The notes beneath the pieces were generated by a model. It was not told the DNA's origin. It searched no databases and saw only the letters and a list, made by a program, of their open reading frames with translations. The position numbers were made by a program, and so were the translations under genes. Below, piece by piece: positions 10,532 to 21,067 of a DNA stretch of 64,000 bases. How positions within the stretch are numbered: the first letter of the stretch is position 1; every line of letters starts with the position of its first letter. Where the stretch lies: NCBI GenBank assembly GCA_958510825.1, contig OY294045.1, forward strand, positions 93,928,988 to 93,992,987, given 5' to 3'. Source of the DNA: Brachypterus glaber. Lineage: Eukaryota; Arthropoda; Insecta; Coleoptera; Kateretidae.

Positions 10532-11998
10532 GGAAATAATTACTCCAGGGTCGCACACAGGTCCAGGATCGTTTCAAAAGTGGCAAATATGTTTTATCAA
10601 ATTAAACCAAAATTTATATTAAATGATAGAAAAATAGTTAATGATGTATGATATAAACAGATAAACTGCGTAAAACTGTTTTAATCTTAATAAAATGGAC
10701 CTAAGTTCAGTATGTTTTAATAAGTATCTGAGGTATGGATTTAAAAAAAAAGTCATGTGTGTTTTTAAAAATTAATATCTCACATATTAGATTATATAGG
10801 AAATCAATACTTATAAGTTAAAGCAGTTATACCTTTTACTTTTCATAACTACAATAGAAACTGTAATAATGGTCACAATAAAGATAATAATCTGATATAT
10901 TCAAAGAAATGCAAGTTGTCAATTTTAAAAAAATGTATAATTTTAAAAAAGAGATATAAAGTTTCGCTAGTCAGCCCGAGTTTTTTATGTATTATTTAAA
11001 ATTAGGTAAAGGTATTTACTTATTGTTTTAATTAAATCTAGCTGCGGAGCCCCGCGGAATCGAACAGCGTTTAAGATTTTATTTTAAAAAATCATGTCAA
11101 ATACTAACATAAAAGTCAAAAACTTACTACTTAGACTTATATTTGACAATCTGTCATTTTATGTTGTGATCTATTTAAAATACGTATTAAATATTATTAT
11201 AAGAATAAATTATAAATAACTATTTATAATAATGCATAAAAAATACAATGGTAAGTATTTTGGGTCTATTGGGTATTAGAGAGAAGTAAAATATTGTTTT
11301 TAGAATCAAATCAGTTGAAAGTATTTGATGTTTTCAAAATTTGGTCCAAGATTAAATGAAAGAAACAAACATCGATTTGGTTAATAGATTGCTAGTTAGT
11401 TCAGATCCTTTTATAACTAGCTTAAGACCTTTACCACAAAAAAAATACTGCAAAATTTACCCAGAAATGTTGGAGCTTTTAGATCCGATTACAGAATACC
11501 AATCCGGAAGTTAAAGTGATTAAACAAAATAATGTAAAAAAAAATTACAATCATATATTAGAATAATATCATCATCATCATCATCATCTTCATCATCACC
11601 ATCTCCCTTTATTGTTTGTATACAAAATTTCATTTCAGACATCTAAAGACCTTTCTTCTTACTTCCTACTCACTCTCCAAAACATCTTTGAGTAAGTAAA
11701 AATTATTATTTATTTTTATTTTTTAGGTACCTTCTGTTTCACATTATATATTTATAAATAGACGCAAATATCGGTTCCGATAAACTCTCAAAACAGTACC
11801 TAACATATTTGACAATTTGTTCCTTGTCTCACATGGCAGTTGACAGGTTAATATCACTAATATACTTAAAATACATTATATTATGTCTAAATAAGAGATC
11901 CTCATAAAAAACATCACCAGAAATTAACGAAAACTATTTTTTGCCACTTTTGAAACGATCCTGGACCTGTGTGGGTCGTCCCGGTCGTAATTATTTCC
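10532..11998. mobile_element. 1.47-kb element with about 55-bp terminal inverted repeats
   Basis: GGAAATAATTAC at 10532, followed by ACACAGGTCCAGGATCGTTT and CAAAAGTGGC, recurs in reverse complement at 11940-11998. The interior has no long frame, so it is non-autonomous or decayed. An (ATC)n microsatellite lies at about 11568-11588. I could not define the target duplication or the superfamily. Confidence 0.7.
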
Positions 11999-12262
11999 AG
12001 ACAGCAAATTTTAATGAAAACATTGATTTTTTCCAGCATAATTCTCAGCCTTTTGTGTAATTATATAGGAAAAAAAATCCATAAAACACAAAAGTTATAT
12101 TGTTATTATTAAATTAGAGAGCAACCAAGCTGAAACTAACCCTGAAAACCTACGAAAGTAAAAAGAGTAAATTGCATCTCCTAAATAAACTTCATTTTCC
12201 ACCTTTTTCTTTTAGCGTGAATTGAATCCTGTAAAGCTTGGAAAAATCGTAGAATTTTTGTT

Positions 12263-12620
12263 TTATAGTTTTGTTAGAATAAAAGCAATGCTTTGTTTGT
12301 GATACTGACAGTTTAGCAAAAGTCGGCCTTTCTTAGATTCGCTGTAATGGAATTCTTGTGGATCGATCAAATCACAACACAAAAAATATTTATATTTTTT
12401 AAACTCAGTGTAATAAATTACACAGGTCCGACCTGTCAGATAGCACGAAATAGGGTTTGAAATCTGATAAATTTTATAATACACGTGCCCATTATTGTAT
12501 GGATCAAAACTCAGAAAAGAATCTTGTTGTAATCCTCCAGCACACACAGGCGGAATTTTCTAAATTCATGGCCAAAACCCTCGAAAGCGAAATTGCTGCA
12601 AATAGTTGCCTCTATCGTTT
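12263..12620 (-). CDS. Unrecognised open frame, possible terminal exon or pseudogene
   Basis: The 94-codon frame 12547-12263 has a more protein-like composition than other frames here: SFDPYNNGHVYYKIYQ, then LTGRTCVIYYTEFKKY and FLCCDLIDPQEF, with seven cysteines. It lacks an ATG and is preceded by TAG, so it would need to be an exon or broken gene. The adjacent upstream frame also reads sensibly (NFAFEGFGHEFRKFRLC) and follows a possible acceptor ending TATTTGCAG. A frame change near 12545-12560 would join the two. I do not recognise the family. It may be a host exon, a processed pseudogene or an unknown transposon ORF. Confidence 0.3.
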
Positions 12621-13040
12621 TTTATCTTCTGTATGAACTAATAATATCCTAAATGTATTTTTTTATTTTATTTATTTACTTTTTTTTAATTTTCTTTTTT
12701 TTTATTTTCTTTTTTTTAATTTTTCGTTTTTTCGCAAAATGAAAATAAAAAAAAATTGAAACAAAATTATATATATTTTTTTTAATTTTTCGTTTTTCGA
12801 AAAAAGATCTTTTAAAAAAAATGTTTTTATATTTAGCAAAATGCAATATACCATTTACTGTGAATAGTAGATAATGGCGTGCGTGGCATTACATATCTTC
12901 ACGGATTGTTTATTTAAATTTTTGTATTTATTTGGATTTTATTATTTTTTCCTACATTCCCTTGATTTGGATTAATATTTTCAATAATACTGTACTTTGA
13001 CCTTGCAAATACTACATCCCTTGATCTTTCCTAAATTACA
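12621..13040. other. T-rich low complexity with a family-P fragment
   Basis: 12655-12830 is dominated by T runs. 12820-12905 (AAATGCAATATACC...TTTACTGTGAATAG...CATTACATATCTTCACGG) is a fragment of the family-P repeat found at 1646 and 41770. Nothing is seen in the rest. Confidence 0.6.
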
Positions 13041-13742
13041 TCGGCACTTAGTGCTACTAAGAGTGCCGATGTATTGAAATCTTCGCCGAAAAGTCAAAAT
13101 CGTTGACCACGTTTTTTTTTTCACATTTCTCGACGTTTTAGACCATTCTGAGTCTAAATCAGTAAAAAAAAATTTTGCGTCCGTCTGTCTGTCTGTCTGT
13201 CTGTCTGGGTGTAAACTCTCTAACTCCATTTCTACATGAGATATCGACTTGCGGTTTTTTGCATATTGTTTCTTGTCGTATTTCGAAGAGCTGATTAGAT
13301 TTTGGGCGTAAAAAGCCCCCAAAGGGGTTAAAAATAGGGTAAAACCCCAATTTTTAGCGTTTTTTGTTTATAATTAAGGCAATTATTATTGTATTTGGTT
13401 AATTTAGTACTTGTATAAAAGATAATTTTAAATTGGTCAAAAAATGTTATAAACAACGTTTTCCTAAAACGCATTGTTTTCGAGATATTGGCGTTTAAAA
13501 CAGTAAAAGGTTTTTTTAGCATATCTCAATTTATAACCCGATTCCAAAAAATTATATTTTAAATAAAAGCTCTTTTTAAGCCGTTTAAAAAATGTTATAT
13601 ACAGTTTTTTGCTAGAATATAATGTTTTAAAGATACAGAATTTAAAATCAAACAAACACCTAGTTTGAAATTTGCAAACTAGATGGCTTTAGTCTACAAT
13701 AGTGCCGATGTTTTGACAGGGTGCTTGCAACGTTTCATCTAG
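13041..13742 (+). mobile_element. HINE family A, copy 3, full length
   Basis: A 702-bp copy runs from TCGGCACTTAGTG, preceded by A, to CATCTAG, followed by T, the insertion context expected of a Helitron. It has the 5' hairpin, (CTGT)n at 13182-13207, the CTAGTTTG/CAAACTAG stem near the 3' end, and AGTGCCGAT about 40 bp inside the 3' end. Minus-strand frames in it recur in other copies only because the DNA is repeated. Confidence 0.85.
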
Positions 13743-14897
13743 TTTTTATTGTAATTTTACAGCACGTTAGACGTCAGTCAAAAAGGTATTTCACGCTTCA
13801 TAATTCAATACTATTATTAGGATTTTATTTGCCTGAAAGGGATTTAGTATTATGGAACCCTTTTTAATAGCAAAAAATATAAACGCTAGTTTATTTCAAA
13901 CCTGAACTTTAAGTTACTGTTTCAACTTTGCTTAAAAAACTGAAATCAAGAAGTATACAAAAAATAATCTTCTTTACCCCATCTGCTTGCTTATTTTCCG
14001 CTTTATTGGGACATACATATCTGTTGCACCAAGGTTGCCAGAGCAAAAAAATAGCAATTATATACCAAGGTATAGAAGACATTTTTTATAACCGTATTAG
14101 ATCCTGAGATACCTAGTATCGAGGGATTTAAGATTGCGAGGCTATAACAGTCTTTTCTACCGTGGTTTGTTTTAACAACTTATTAAATTTATTATAAAAT
14201 TGTATTGTCAACCGAGGTAAGCATGTGTACCAAATTTTAGCTTTCTAAGTGTATTCTAAGTGGTTAAAACAGAGAGAGGGTTAACTTAGCCTTATACGCG
14301 TATGGGTGGTGATGGGGAGACGAGGGGGGGCGTAAAATTTATTGCAATATTTTATTATCAGGGGTAATATCATAAGTGATACTAGCTTAGGTATCGGTGA
14401 TTTTTTACATAAATTTTGGGAATACTAATCCCAATGACAAAAATGCAACGACTGCTTTAGCAGGAGTAAATTTTATATAAAATTGTTTTGTCAACGAGTT
14501 AAGCATGTATACCAAATTTTAGCTTTCTAAGTATATTCTAAGTGGGTGAAAAAGACTGGCAGATTTGAGGACGAATATATTTATATCTATGTATAAGTGA
14601 AGTGAATAGAAGGGTTTAAAAAAAAGCGATTGTCTCCAAGCTTACGTCACGCGCAAAAGACCTATAGTAACTATACCAACTTTATTAATTTAAACTGTAA
14701 TAAAATAAAATTAAGTGTCTAAAGCGTGTTCTGGACCCTATTTACGGATAAAGTTTGTTAGGGGCTTTATAATTCGATTTTAGGGTATTTTATTGGAAAC
14801 TTTAATCATTAAGTTAATTTTTACATAGAAGGGAAAATTCTCATGGATCAAAGTATATTCAAGTCTTACGTAATAACAAAATTTTAATTTTTTATTA
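13743..14897. repeat. Mostly unassigned, with a diverged direct repeat
   Basis: Roughly 90 bp around 14177-14270 (ACCAAATTTTAGCTTTCTAA, then GTATTCTAAGTGG) recurs at about 14463-14550. This suggests a tandem duplication of about 290 bp that has since diverged. No gene was recognised in the remainder. Confidence 0.6.
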
Positions 14898-15500
14898 CTT
14901 TCCGCAAGGAAAGTCTTGCAGTCTTGCGTTAGTAAAAAAACAGAATTTATTTTATTGCTTTTCTTTACGTTTCTGGACGTTTCGCATCCAATAAATATGA
15001 TTTTAGATTTTAAGCTTTCACGGCCATTAAGATATAAAGAACTTTCACTTTCGAAAGTGAAAATCCATTAACACGGTCTAAACCCGAAAGTGAAAGTTTT
15101 TTATAATAAATATGATTTTCGTAAAAAAATTCTGTCTGTCGGTCTGTCAGTCTGTGTGTCCGAGACATTTGTGACCACGATAACTCAAGAACCCTTCGGG
15201 CTAAAGACTCCAAATTTAGATCATAGGTTGATTATCCAAAGTTCTAGGCCGCAGCCTATACAATCCCATCAGATTCTTTTTGGTAAAAATAGGGTTGGGG
15301 CAAAGGTAAAATGGGAAAAAACCATTTTTTTCAAAAAAAAATTTCTAAATTTATTTTTCGTTTTATTTTTTAATTAATTTTTTTTTTCGAAAAAATTGAA
15401 AATTTTGAATTTTTTTAGGGGAAAGTATTATTTTGTTGGCAGTGGTATTTTTTTTGTTTTGACCAAAATTGAAATGATAAAATGCTACAAAATGAAACGT
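14898..15500 (+). mobile_element. Mini-me/DINE-like Helitron-type element (family B), copy 1
   Basis: Begins with the hairpin CTTTCCGCAAGGAAAG. It carries a degenerate microsatellite CTGTCTGTCGGTCTGTCAGT followed by GACCACGATAACTCAAGAAC, and ends in an A/T-rich region. A GTCY microsatellite followed by ACGATAACT is the known signature of mini-me/DINE-1-type elements. It is interrupted at 15005-15104. The 95-codon frame over it is not coding. The 3' limit is approximate. Confidence 0.7.
15005..15104. mobile_element. 100-bp miniature Penelope-like palindrome nested in family B
   Basis: Flanked by the 15-bp duplication AATAAATATGATTTT (14990-15004 and 15105-15119). Its halves match the two ends of the 43760-44546 element: AAGCTTTCACGGCCATTAAG, then AAAGAACTTTCACTTTCG, and inverted CGAAAGTGAAA...CCCGAAAGTGAAAG. 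It lacks the endonuclease and the hammerhead-like core, so only the terminal segments were inserted. Confidence 0.85.
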
Positions 15501-15501
15501 T

Positions 15502-15990
15502 CTCTAATAGTATATTAAAGTACTAGTTTCATAACATACGTTTTTAGCGCACGAGTACAAGTTTAGTGCTCTAAAAACGTGTTATGAAACGAGTGATTTA
15601 TACAATTTTTTTTATTTTGCTCTAAAATTAAAACAAAGTTACATTTAAATTGATGGCTGATTTAGGGATTTTTGTTTTGGGTTGGCATTACAGTTTACAC
15701 TATGTTTAAAATTCTAAGAACAAATGATATTTTGATATATTTTACAGTCATCTCTTCTTTTTTCACTGCAATTAACCAGTCAACAATTTTAACACCGTAA
15801 AAAATAACCCAAACACAAAATTTTGTAAAAAATTAAACTTTAAATCGACATTGACATTTGCACGCAAAACGTCAAGAGATAGGCTTTTGTATGTTGCCAA
15901 CCCAACAGAAAAAAAGTAGAGACCTCTTATGGGCCTATAAGAACACGCAAAATGCGTGTGATTATGAGCTTATAAGAGTCGCAAAATAGA
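15502..15990 (+). repeat. Family-C repeat, copy 2
   Basis: Runs from TAATAGTATATTAAAG through AGAGATAGGCTTTTGTATG to AGAGTCGCAAAATAG. It is the reverse complement of the copy at 7541. Confidence 0.85.
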
Positions 15991-16673
15991 AAAATAATAT
16001 AAAAGCTAATTAATAGCAAATATATACAGGGTGCCCGTTTTTCGAGCTCAAGCACGGGTATCTCTGTTATTATACAAAATAGGTTAAATTAGGAAAAAGT
16101 TGCGCATTTTTATGCTGATCAATTATCTGAAAGAAATCTTGACCTATCATATTATGTTTTTTAATTATTGCAAAAGAAATAAAAATCCTGTGTTTCGTTT
16201 TTATTTTTTCACCGAAAACGGACAAAGCTAGACGTTTTTAACTGAAACATCGTTAAAGTACTTTTTTTCAAGGAATCTAAATCTGTTATCATACTTTCTA
16301 TGGCATTTTAGATGCAAGAGCTACAACACTTAACTTCGTTTTTTCTTACACATCCGCCCCCCTATCCCCTAGTATATTTGAATTGAAAATTTAACAATTA
16401 AAAGTGTAACATTGTAAACATCTGCAGATGGCACTGATACTGTATAGCTATAGGATATACTTTGTCCCCTTTTTGTTGATACATTAAGCATAATGAGATT
16501 ATACAAGGGGTGGTATTATTAACCATGCCATGTTAGTGATATGAACCTGTTTACTTTTTGCTTACCCCTTTTTATTTGCAATAATTTCTTAATTTTTTAC
16601 AGTTGGATTTAAACCTTTGTAATCCAATTAACATAAGTTAACATAAATAACTTGCATTTGTTTTAATCTAACT
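15991..16673. other. Unassigned sequence
   Basis: TATACAGGGTGCCCG at about 16024 resembles a transposon end, but I find no matching inverted partner. Nothing else was recognised upstream of the truncated RT. Confidence 0.4.
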
Positions 16674-17736
16674 TTGTGCGATCTTACCAAAGCTTTTAAT
16701 TGCGTGCCTCCTGAAATTTTATGTAATAAGCTTTTAAAGTACGGGGTTGATGAGAAAAGTGTTGGTTTATTATATTCCTACCTTACAGAAAAACAACAAA
16801 TTGTAGTAGTAAACCAGGATGTTTCTAAGACTGTTCAAATAGATGATGGTTTACCTCAGGGATCACATATGGGCCCTCCATTGTTTGACATTTATATAAA
16901 CGATTTGCCGGATTATATCCCTGAAGATGATGATGATTTTACAGATAGTGTATTGTTTGCGGACGATTTTACTATGATCTTTAAGGGTAATAATTCAGCA
17001 GTTGTACACAGAAAAATGAACCAAACACTTGATAGGGCTCAGGAGTGGTTTTTGGCGAACAAGCTATCATTAAATAATGAGAAAACGCAAAAAATAAATT
17101 TCACTCTTAGGGAAAATTCGAATACATCTAGCGTAAAACTGTTGGGGGTAACATTAGAATCCAAATTAAACTGGTTGGAGCATGTCACAAATTTAAGTAA
17201 TAAATTATCTAGTAGTCTTTTTGTCATTCGAAATCTTGTAGATATTGTCTCTAAGGAAGTATTGTTGATAGCCTACTATGCACTTTTTGAATCGCACTGT
17301 AGATACTCAATCCTTGTTTGGGGTTACACTACTCATTTAGACATGCTTTTTTCTCTACAAAGAAAATGTATACGTATAGTGGCTAAAAAAGGCTATAGAG
17401 ACGACGTCTCAAACACATTTCCAGCACTAAATATAATCACCTTGCTTGTATATATTAGAATGTGTTTGTTATGTAAAAAGGAATGAATCGGAATATATTT
17501 TACAGGAAAGTATTCATCAGTATAGTATACGCAATAGGTCCAATATAAGAATAAATTTTCACAGAATTAACACATCTAGGGACTCTTTGAGTTATTATGC
17601 ACCTTTATTTTTTAACAAACTACCATCTAGTATCCAAATTTTAAATTTCTCTCGCTTTAAAAAAGAAGTAAAATCTTTGTTAATTCAAAATGCCTTTTAT
17701 TCTTTTGATAAATTTCTAGAACACAATTTTATTTAA
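16674..17736 (+). pseudogene. 5'-truncated non-LTR reverse transcriptase, Jockey/CR1-like
   Basis: Frame 16674-17486 opens inside the enzyme at CDLTKAFNCV, where consensus DLSKAFDCV carries the catalytic Asp and first-box residues (here the second Asp is Asn). It continues to DGLPQGSHMGPPLF (residues 58-71), LFADDF (94-99, the YxDD-equivalent box), VKLLGVTLESKLNW, YALFESHCRYSILVWG and SLQRKCIRIVAKKGYR. The protein moves into 17446-17736 through a frame change and ends near NKLPSSIQILNFSRFKKEVK...LIQNAFYS, the usual C-terminus. The endonuclease and fingers are absent, and an in-frame stop lies just upstream at 16664, so it is dead on arrival. A/T-rich 3' UTR follows. Confidence 0.88.
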
Positions 17737-18072
17737 AAATGTATTTATTTTTTGTATTGTATGTAAAATGTCTTAAATTATTGTTAAAATACTATTTTAT
17801 ACCTATCTACTTTAAGCATTATTGTATTATCTATTTTTGTGACGAATGTAAATACGTATTGTATATTAACATGAAATATATATTACTATAATTACTAAAA
17901 CAGTTAATAAATCAGCTAAGACTCGCGATAAGAAAGAATTTTCTTGAATTTTAATACTACGAATGTGAATATAAATTTTAATCAATTTTTCAATTTTGAT
18001 TGGAAGTTAAAATCTAATTAGTTCTTTAGTAAAGGTTACCTTGCTAAATAATTAACACTAAACTAAGAATTA
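17737..18072. other. Likely 3' UTR of the preceding retroelement, then unassigned
   Basis: A/T-rich sequence with no reading frame. The exact 3' end of the retroelement was not located. Confidence 0.4.
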
Positions 18073-18801
18073 AACCAATGTTCAAATTAGTTCAAACTCA
18101 ACAAAGTTTCTTGGATCATACGTGGATGAAAAACTAAGATGGAACATTCAAATAGAACACGTCTGCAAAAAACTTAATAGCGCATACTTCTCAAGCTCAA
18201 ACAAACCGTTAATCATGAGTTACTTAATGTTTATTACGCTTTAGCATATTCACACACTCCTATGGGGTAAATCCACAGATTTTGACAGGGTTTTTATTGC
18301 TCAAAAGAGAATAATACGACTACTATTTGGACTAAAACCACACGACTCGTGTAGACCAATCTTTAAGAGCAAAAAATTCTAACTCTGAGTAGCATCTACA
18401 TACTTAAGTGCGCCAAGTATGCTTAAAAAAACCTACGCCTTTTCGACGCCAATAACCAAAATCATACCCACGATACGCGAAGCAAAGAAGAATTAAGAAT
18501 TCCACGCCATCGTTCAGTCATGTACGAAAGATCACCAATTGCCTCAAAATTTTCAAAACCAAACTTGGCAATTTTCTGCCAAACGAAATAACCACACTGA
18601 AACCCAATGGAAAATTTGAGAGCCGACTCAAACAGTTTCTTCATGAAAAAACTTTCTACGACATCAATGAATTTTTACCGAATTAATCACAATATTTTAA
18701 CTTAATATGTAAACACTTTATATAATTATTTATAAACATTTTTGTATTTGTAAGTAATTATGACATATCTTATGTCATGTAAATTATTAGAAGACCAATA
18801 A

Positions 18802-18835
<34 letters not shown>
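18073..18835 (+). pseudogene. Second non-LTR RT C-terminal fossil with (ATT)n tail
   Basis: Three-frame reading yields TKFLGSYVDEKLRWNIQIEH, then VCKKLNSAYF, a YYALAYSHTLLWG-like segment and KRIIRLLFGLKPHDSCRP-like residues. These are the thumb and post-RT region of a Jockey/CR1-like ORF2. Frames are broken several times. The fossil ends with a polyadenylation-like AATAAA followed by (TTA)n at 18800-18834, which is a typical LINE tail. The 60-codon minus-strand frame here is a shadow. Confidence 0.7.
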
Positions 18836-18838
<3 letters not shown>

Positions 18839-19687
18839 CAATCAAATGTGACAAATTATTGGTCAAATTCTTAATTTTTAGGAAAACCAACCTTAAAAGT
18901 GTAGTAAATTATAATAACTACCTGTTTTTTATAGCAATAGTAACTAAAATAAAAATATTTCATGTAATAAGCCAATAAATATTTAAATAAAATAGAAAAA
19001 TTATATTTGTTTAACTTTTAATATAAAAATATATGCATAATAAATCACCATTGGATTTGCATATTTTTTAGATAAGAGCATTAAAAATAAAGGGTGGGTA
19101 AAATTAAACAGTTGAAATACGAGTTGATAATAAATATAAAATATAAATATAACACGGACTAAAATTAATATTTTAATTTATTATGTCCTAAAACTAAGGA
19201 CATAATATGTCTAAATATTATTTAGAAACATTATTTTTTGCATATCAAATGGTGTAAAAAGGGGTATAGATTATAAAGAAATGCTGTAAATTTTCATCTG
19301 ACAGTTATGAATATTTTTATGAAAGGGTTGATATTGCACCTTTGGGATGCATTAAGAAACATATAAATTCTGATCCTGACTGTCTTTTTCATTAAAGGTG
19401 AATGTTGATATTTTTTAATCAAAATCGAGTCACGTGGTAAAAGCTGGTATTCTCCCCTACAGATATATCTTAATAAAGCTAGGAAAGCGTGCATTTATTT
19501 AAAAACTGTTTTATTTGCATTTTATGCTTTTTAGGTAGGTAAATAAAAATTAAATATATTTTTTTTTGTTAATGCCAGGAAAGTTAACATTTTCATTGTA
19601 TATAGTATACATAACAAATCAGACCTGTATAAAACTAGAGTTTAATATTTGTGACAGATAGATAGAATTTACTTAAACATATAAAGT
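18836..19687. other. Unassigned AT-rich sequence
   Basis: No gene seen. There are short AT-rich reiterations (ATATAAATATAA near 19137). Confidence 0.4.
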
Positions 19688-19858
19688 ATTTTTCTACGAG
19701 TGCTTTAGAATGTAAGCAAATACACACACTTTTCAAACACAAAATGAATCCATTCTAGCTCTAGATACGGTATGAATATTCCGTATCAAGTGTTAGGATG
19801 AGCACATATAGTGCCATCTCTTGTTTATGAAAGTAAAGAAAATGTAGCAAAATTAGCA

Positions 19859-19904
<46 letters not shown>

Positions 19905-20360
19905 ACCATGAAACATTAAATAATTTAATGCAACTTAAAGTTTTGCGTTAAAATTACATAAAGTTTATTAGTTTTTCTTAATATTTGACCAGTTTTTTAT
20001 CAATTTAGTTCAAAAAATTTAAAATACTCCATCTATTGTTAAATATTTAAACCTGATATCTGTCACAACAATCTGACATAACCTTCAATTTTTGCATTAT
20101 AATTTGTAAATATATGCTAAAATTAAATAAAAATCTTTTTTAAGTACTGATTTGATAAAATTATTAAATAACATTAATTGCTTTATTTAAAAATATGTGT
20201 TTTGTTGCATTTACAATTTCGAGTCACAAAAAGCATTGTTTTTAACCTTGTCCGCAGTTTAAGTCACACAGTGTTTCATATTTGCAGTCAAAGAAAAAGT
20301 ATGGTCTACAACACGTATGGGATAGTCATTCCGCGCTCGCGCGGAATATTGTCTATTCCA
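19688..20360 (+). repeat. Family-H repeat, copy 1
   Basis: About 650 bp, repeated inverted at 29700-30325. Shared landmarks are AGCAAATACACACACTTTTC, CAATCTGACATAACCTTCAA and AACCTTGTCCGCAGTTTAA. An (AT)n run of about 40 bp at 19862-19902 is present here and much shorter in copy 2. Its distal end is GC-rich (CATTCCGCGCTCGCGCGGAA). I recognise no coding function. Confidence 0.8.
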
Positions 20361-20634
20361 CACTAGTTATAGAATATACTATTTCGTTGCTGAGATACAA
20401 TATAACATTCCAAAGCAATTAACTGAAGTGTTGGTACAGTTACAGACCTGTCGGAGCATAAGGTATTGTGGATGAATGTCGGCTTTTGCTAGAAAACAGT
20501 CGGTGTTGATGTTATAAAATATAATGTTTCTCTTTTCAGAACTGATTCTAGGGAAACTCGAACAAACTTTTTTAGTACACAGCTACACTGCGATTCAATA
20601 GTCAATAGTATATATTTTTGTTAAAAATGGATTA

Positions 20635-21067
20635 CACACGGAAAGAAATTAGTGGGCTCTGCGCTATACATTATAAGATATTTGGTAACAGTGGCAAATT
20701 ATAGTGATTTAAGCTATAGATTATAAGGGACACAATAACTAATAATGTTAAAAATAAATTGGAAACGATTATATATATTACAGACACGATTATATTTATT
20801 ACAGGCACTATTATAAATTTACAGAAATTTTATTATATTATAAAAATTATTAGCACGGACAATAATTAAATCTATTTAAGCTATAAATGCCATACTATTT
20901 GTTATATTTTATTATTCACTAAACAATTAAAGTATTTCATATAAATTTTTACACTGACTGCCATAATTGTAAGAGAAAGCCTTGTATTTATATAATAAGC
21001 GATTATAATTTGCTTGGTATGTGTGTTATAGCGCACCTAGCTATAATTTTTTTTTTCCGTGCACACG
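20635..21067. mobile_element. Family-G MITE with CACACGGAAAGAAATT ends
   Basis: The left end CACACGGAAAGAAATTAG and the right end, inverted, GTGCACGGAAAAAAAAAATT are followed in both arms by GCGCTATA. It spans about 430 bp and has no open frame. Only one copy is in the window. Confidence 0.65.

Noticed and set aside
13464..13655. A recurring 63-64 codon minus-strand frame (MFDFKFCIFKTLYSSKK...) in several Helitron-like copies
   Set aside because: It is repeated only because the element is repeated. Frames are interrupted or shifted in other copies, and there is no domain or codon bias.
14990..15119. Plus-strand 95-codon frame 15090-15377
   Set aside because: Crosses the junction of a nested insertion and a microsatellite. 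Not conserved in family B copy 2.
15120..15160. CRISPR-like short repeats (GTCT units)
   Set aside because: Simple microsatellite within a mini-me-like element. No spacers.
16020..16040. A second CAGGGTG MITE starting at about 16024
   Set aside because: The left-end-like TATACAGGGTG is present, but no inverted partner was found within 1 kb.
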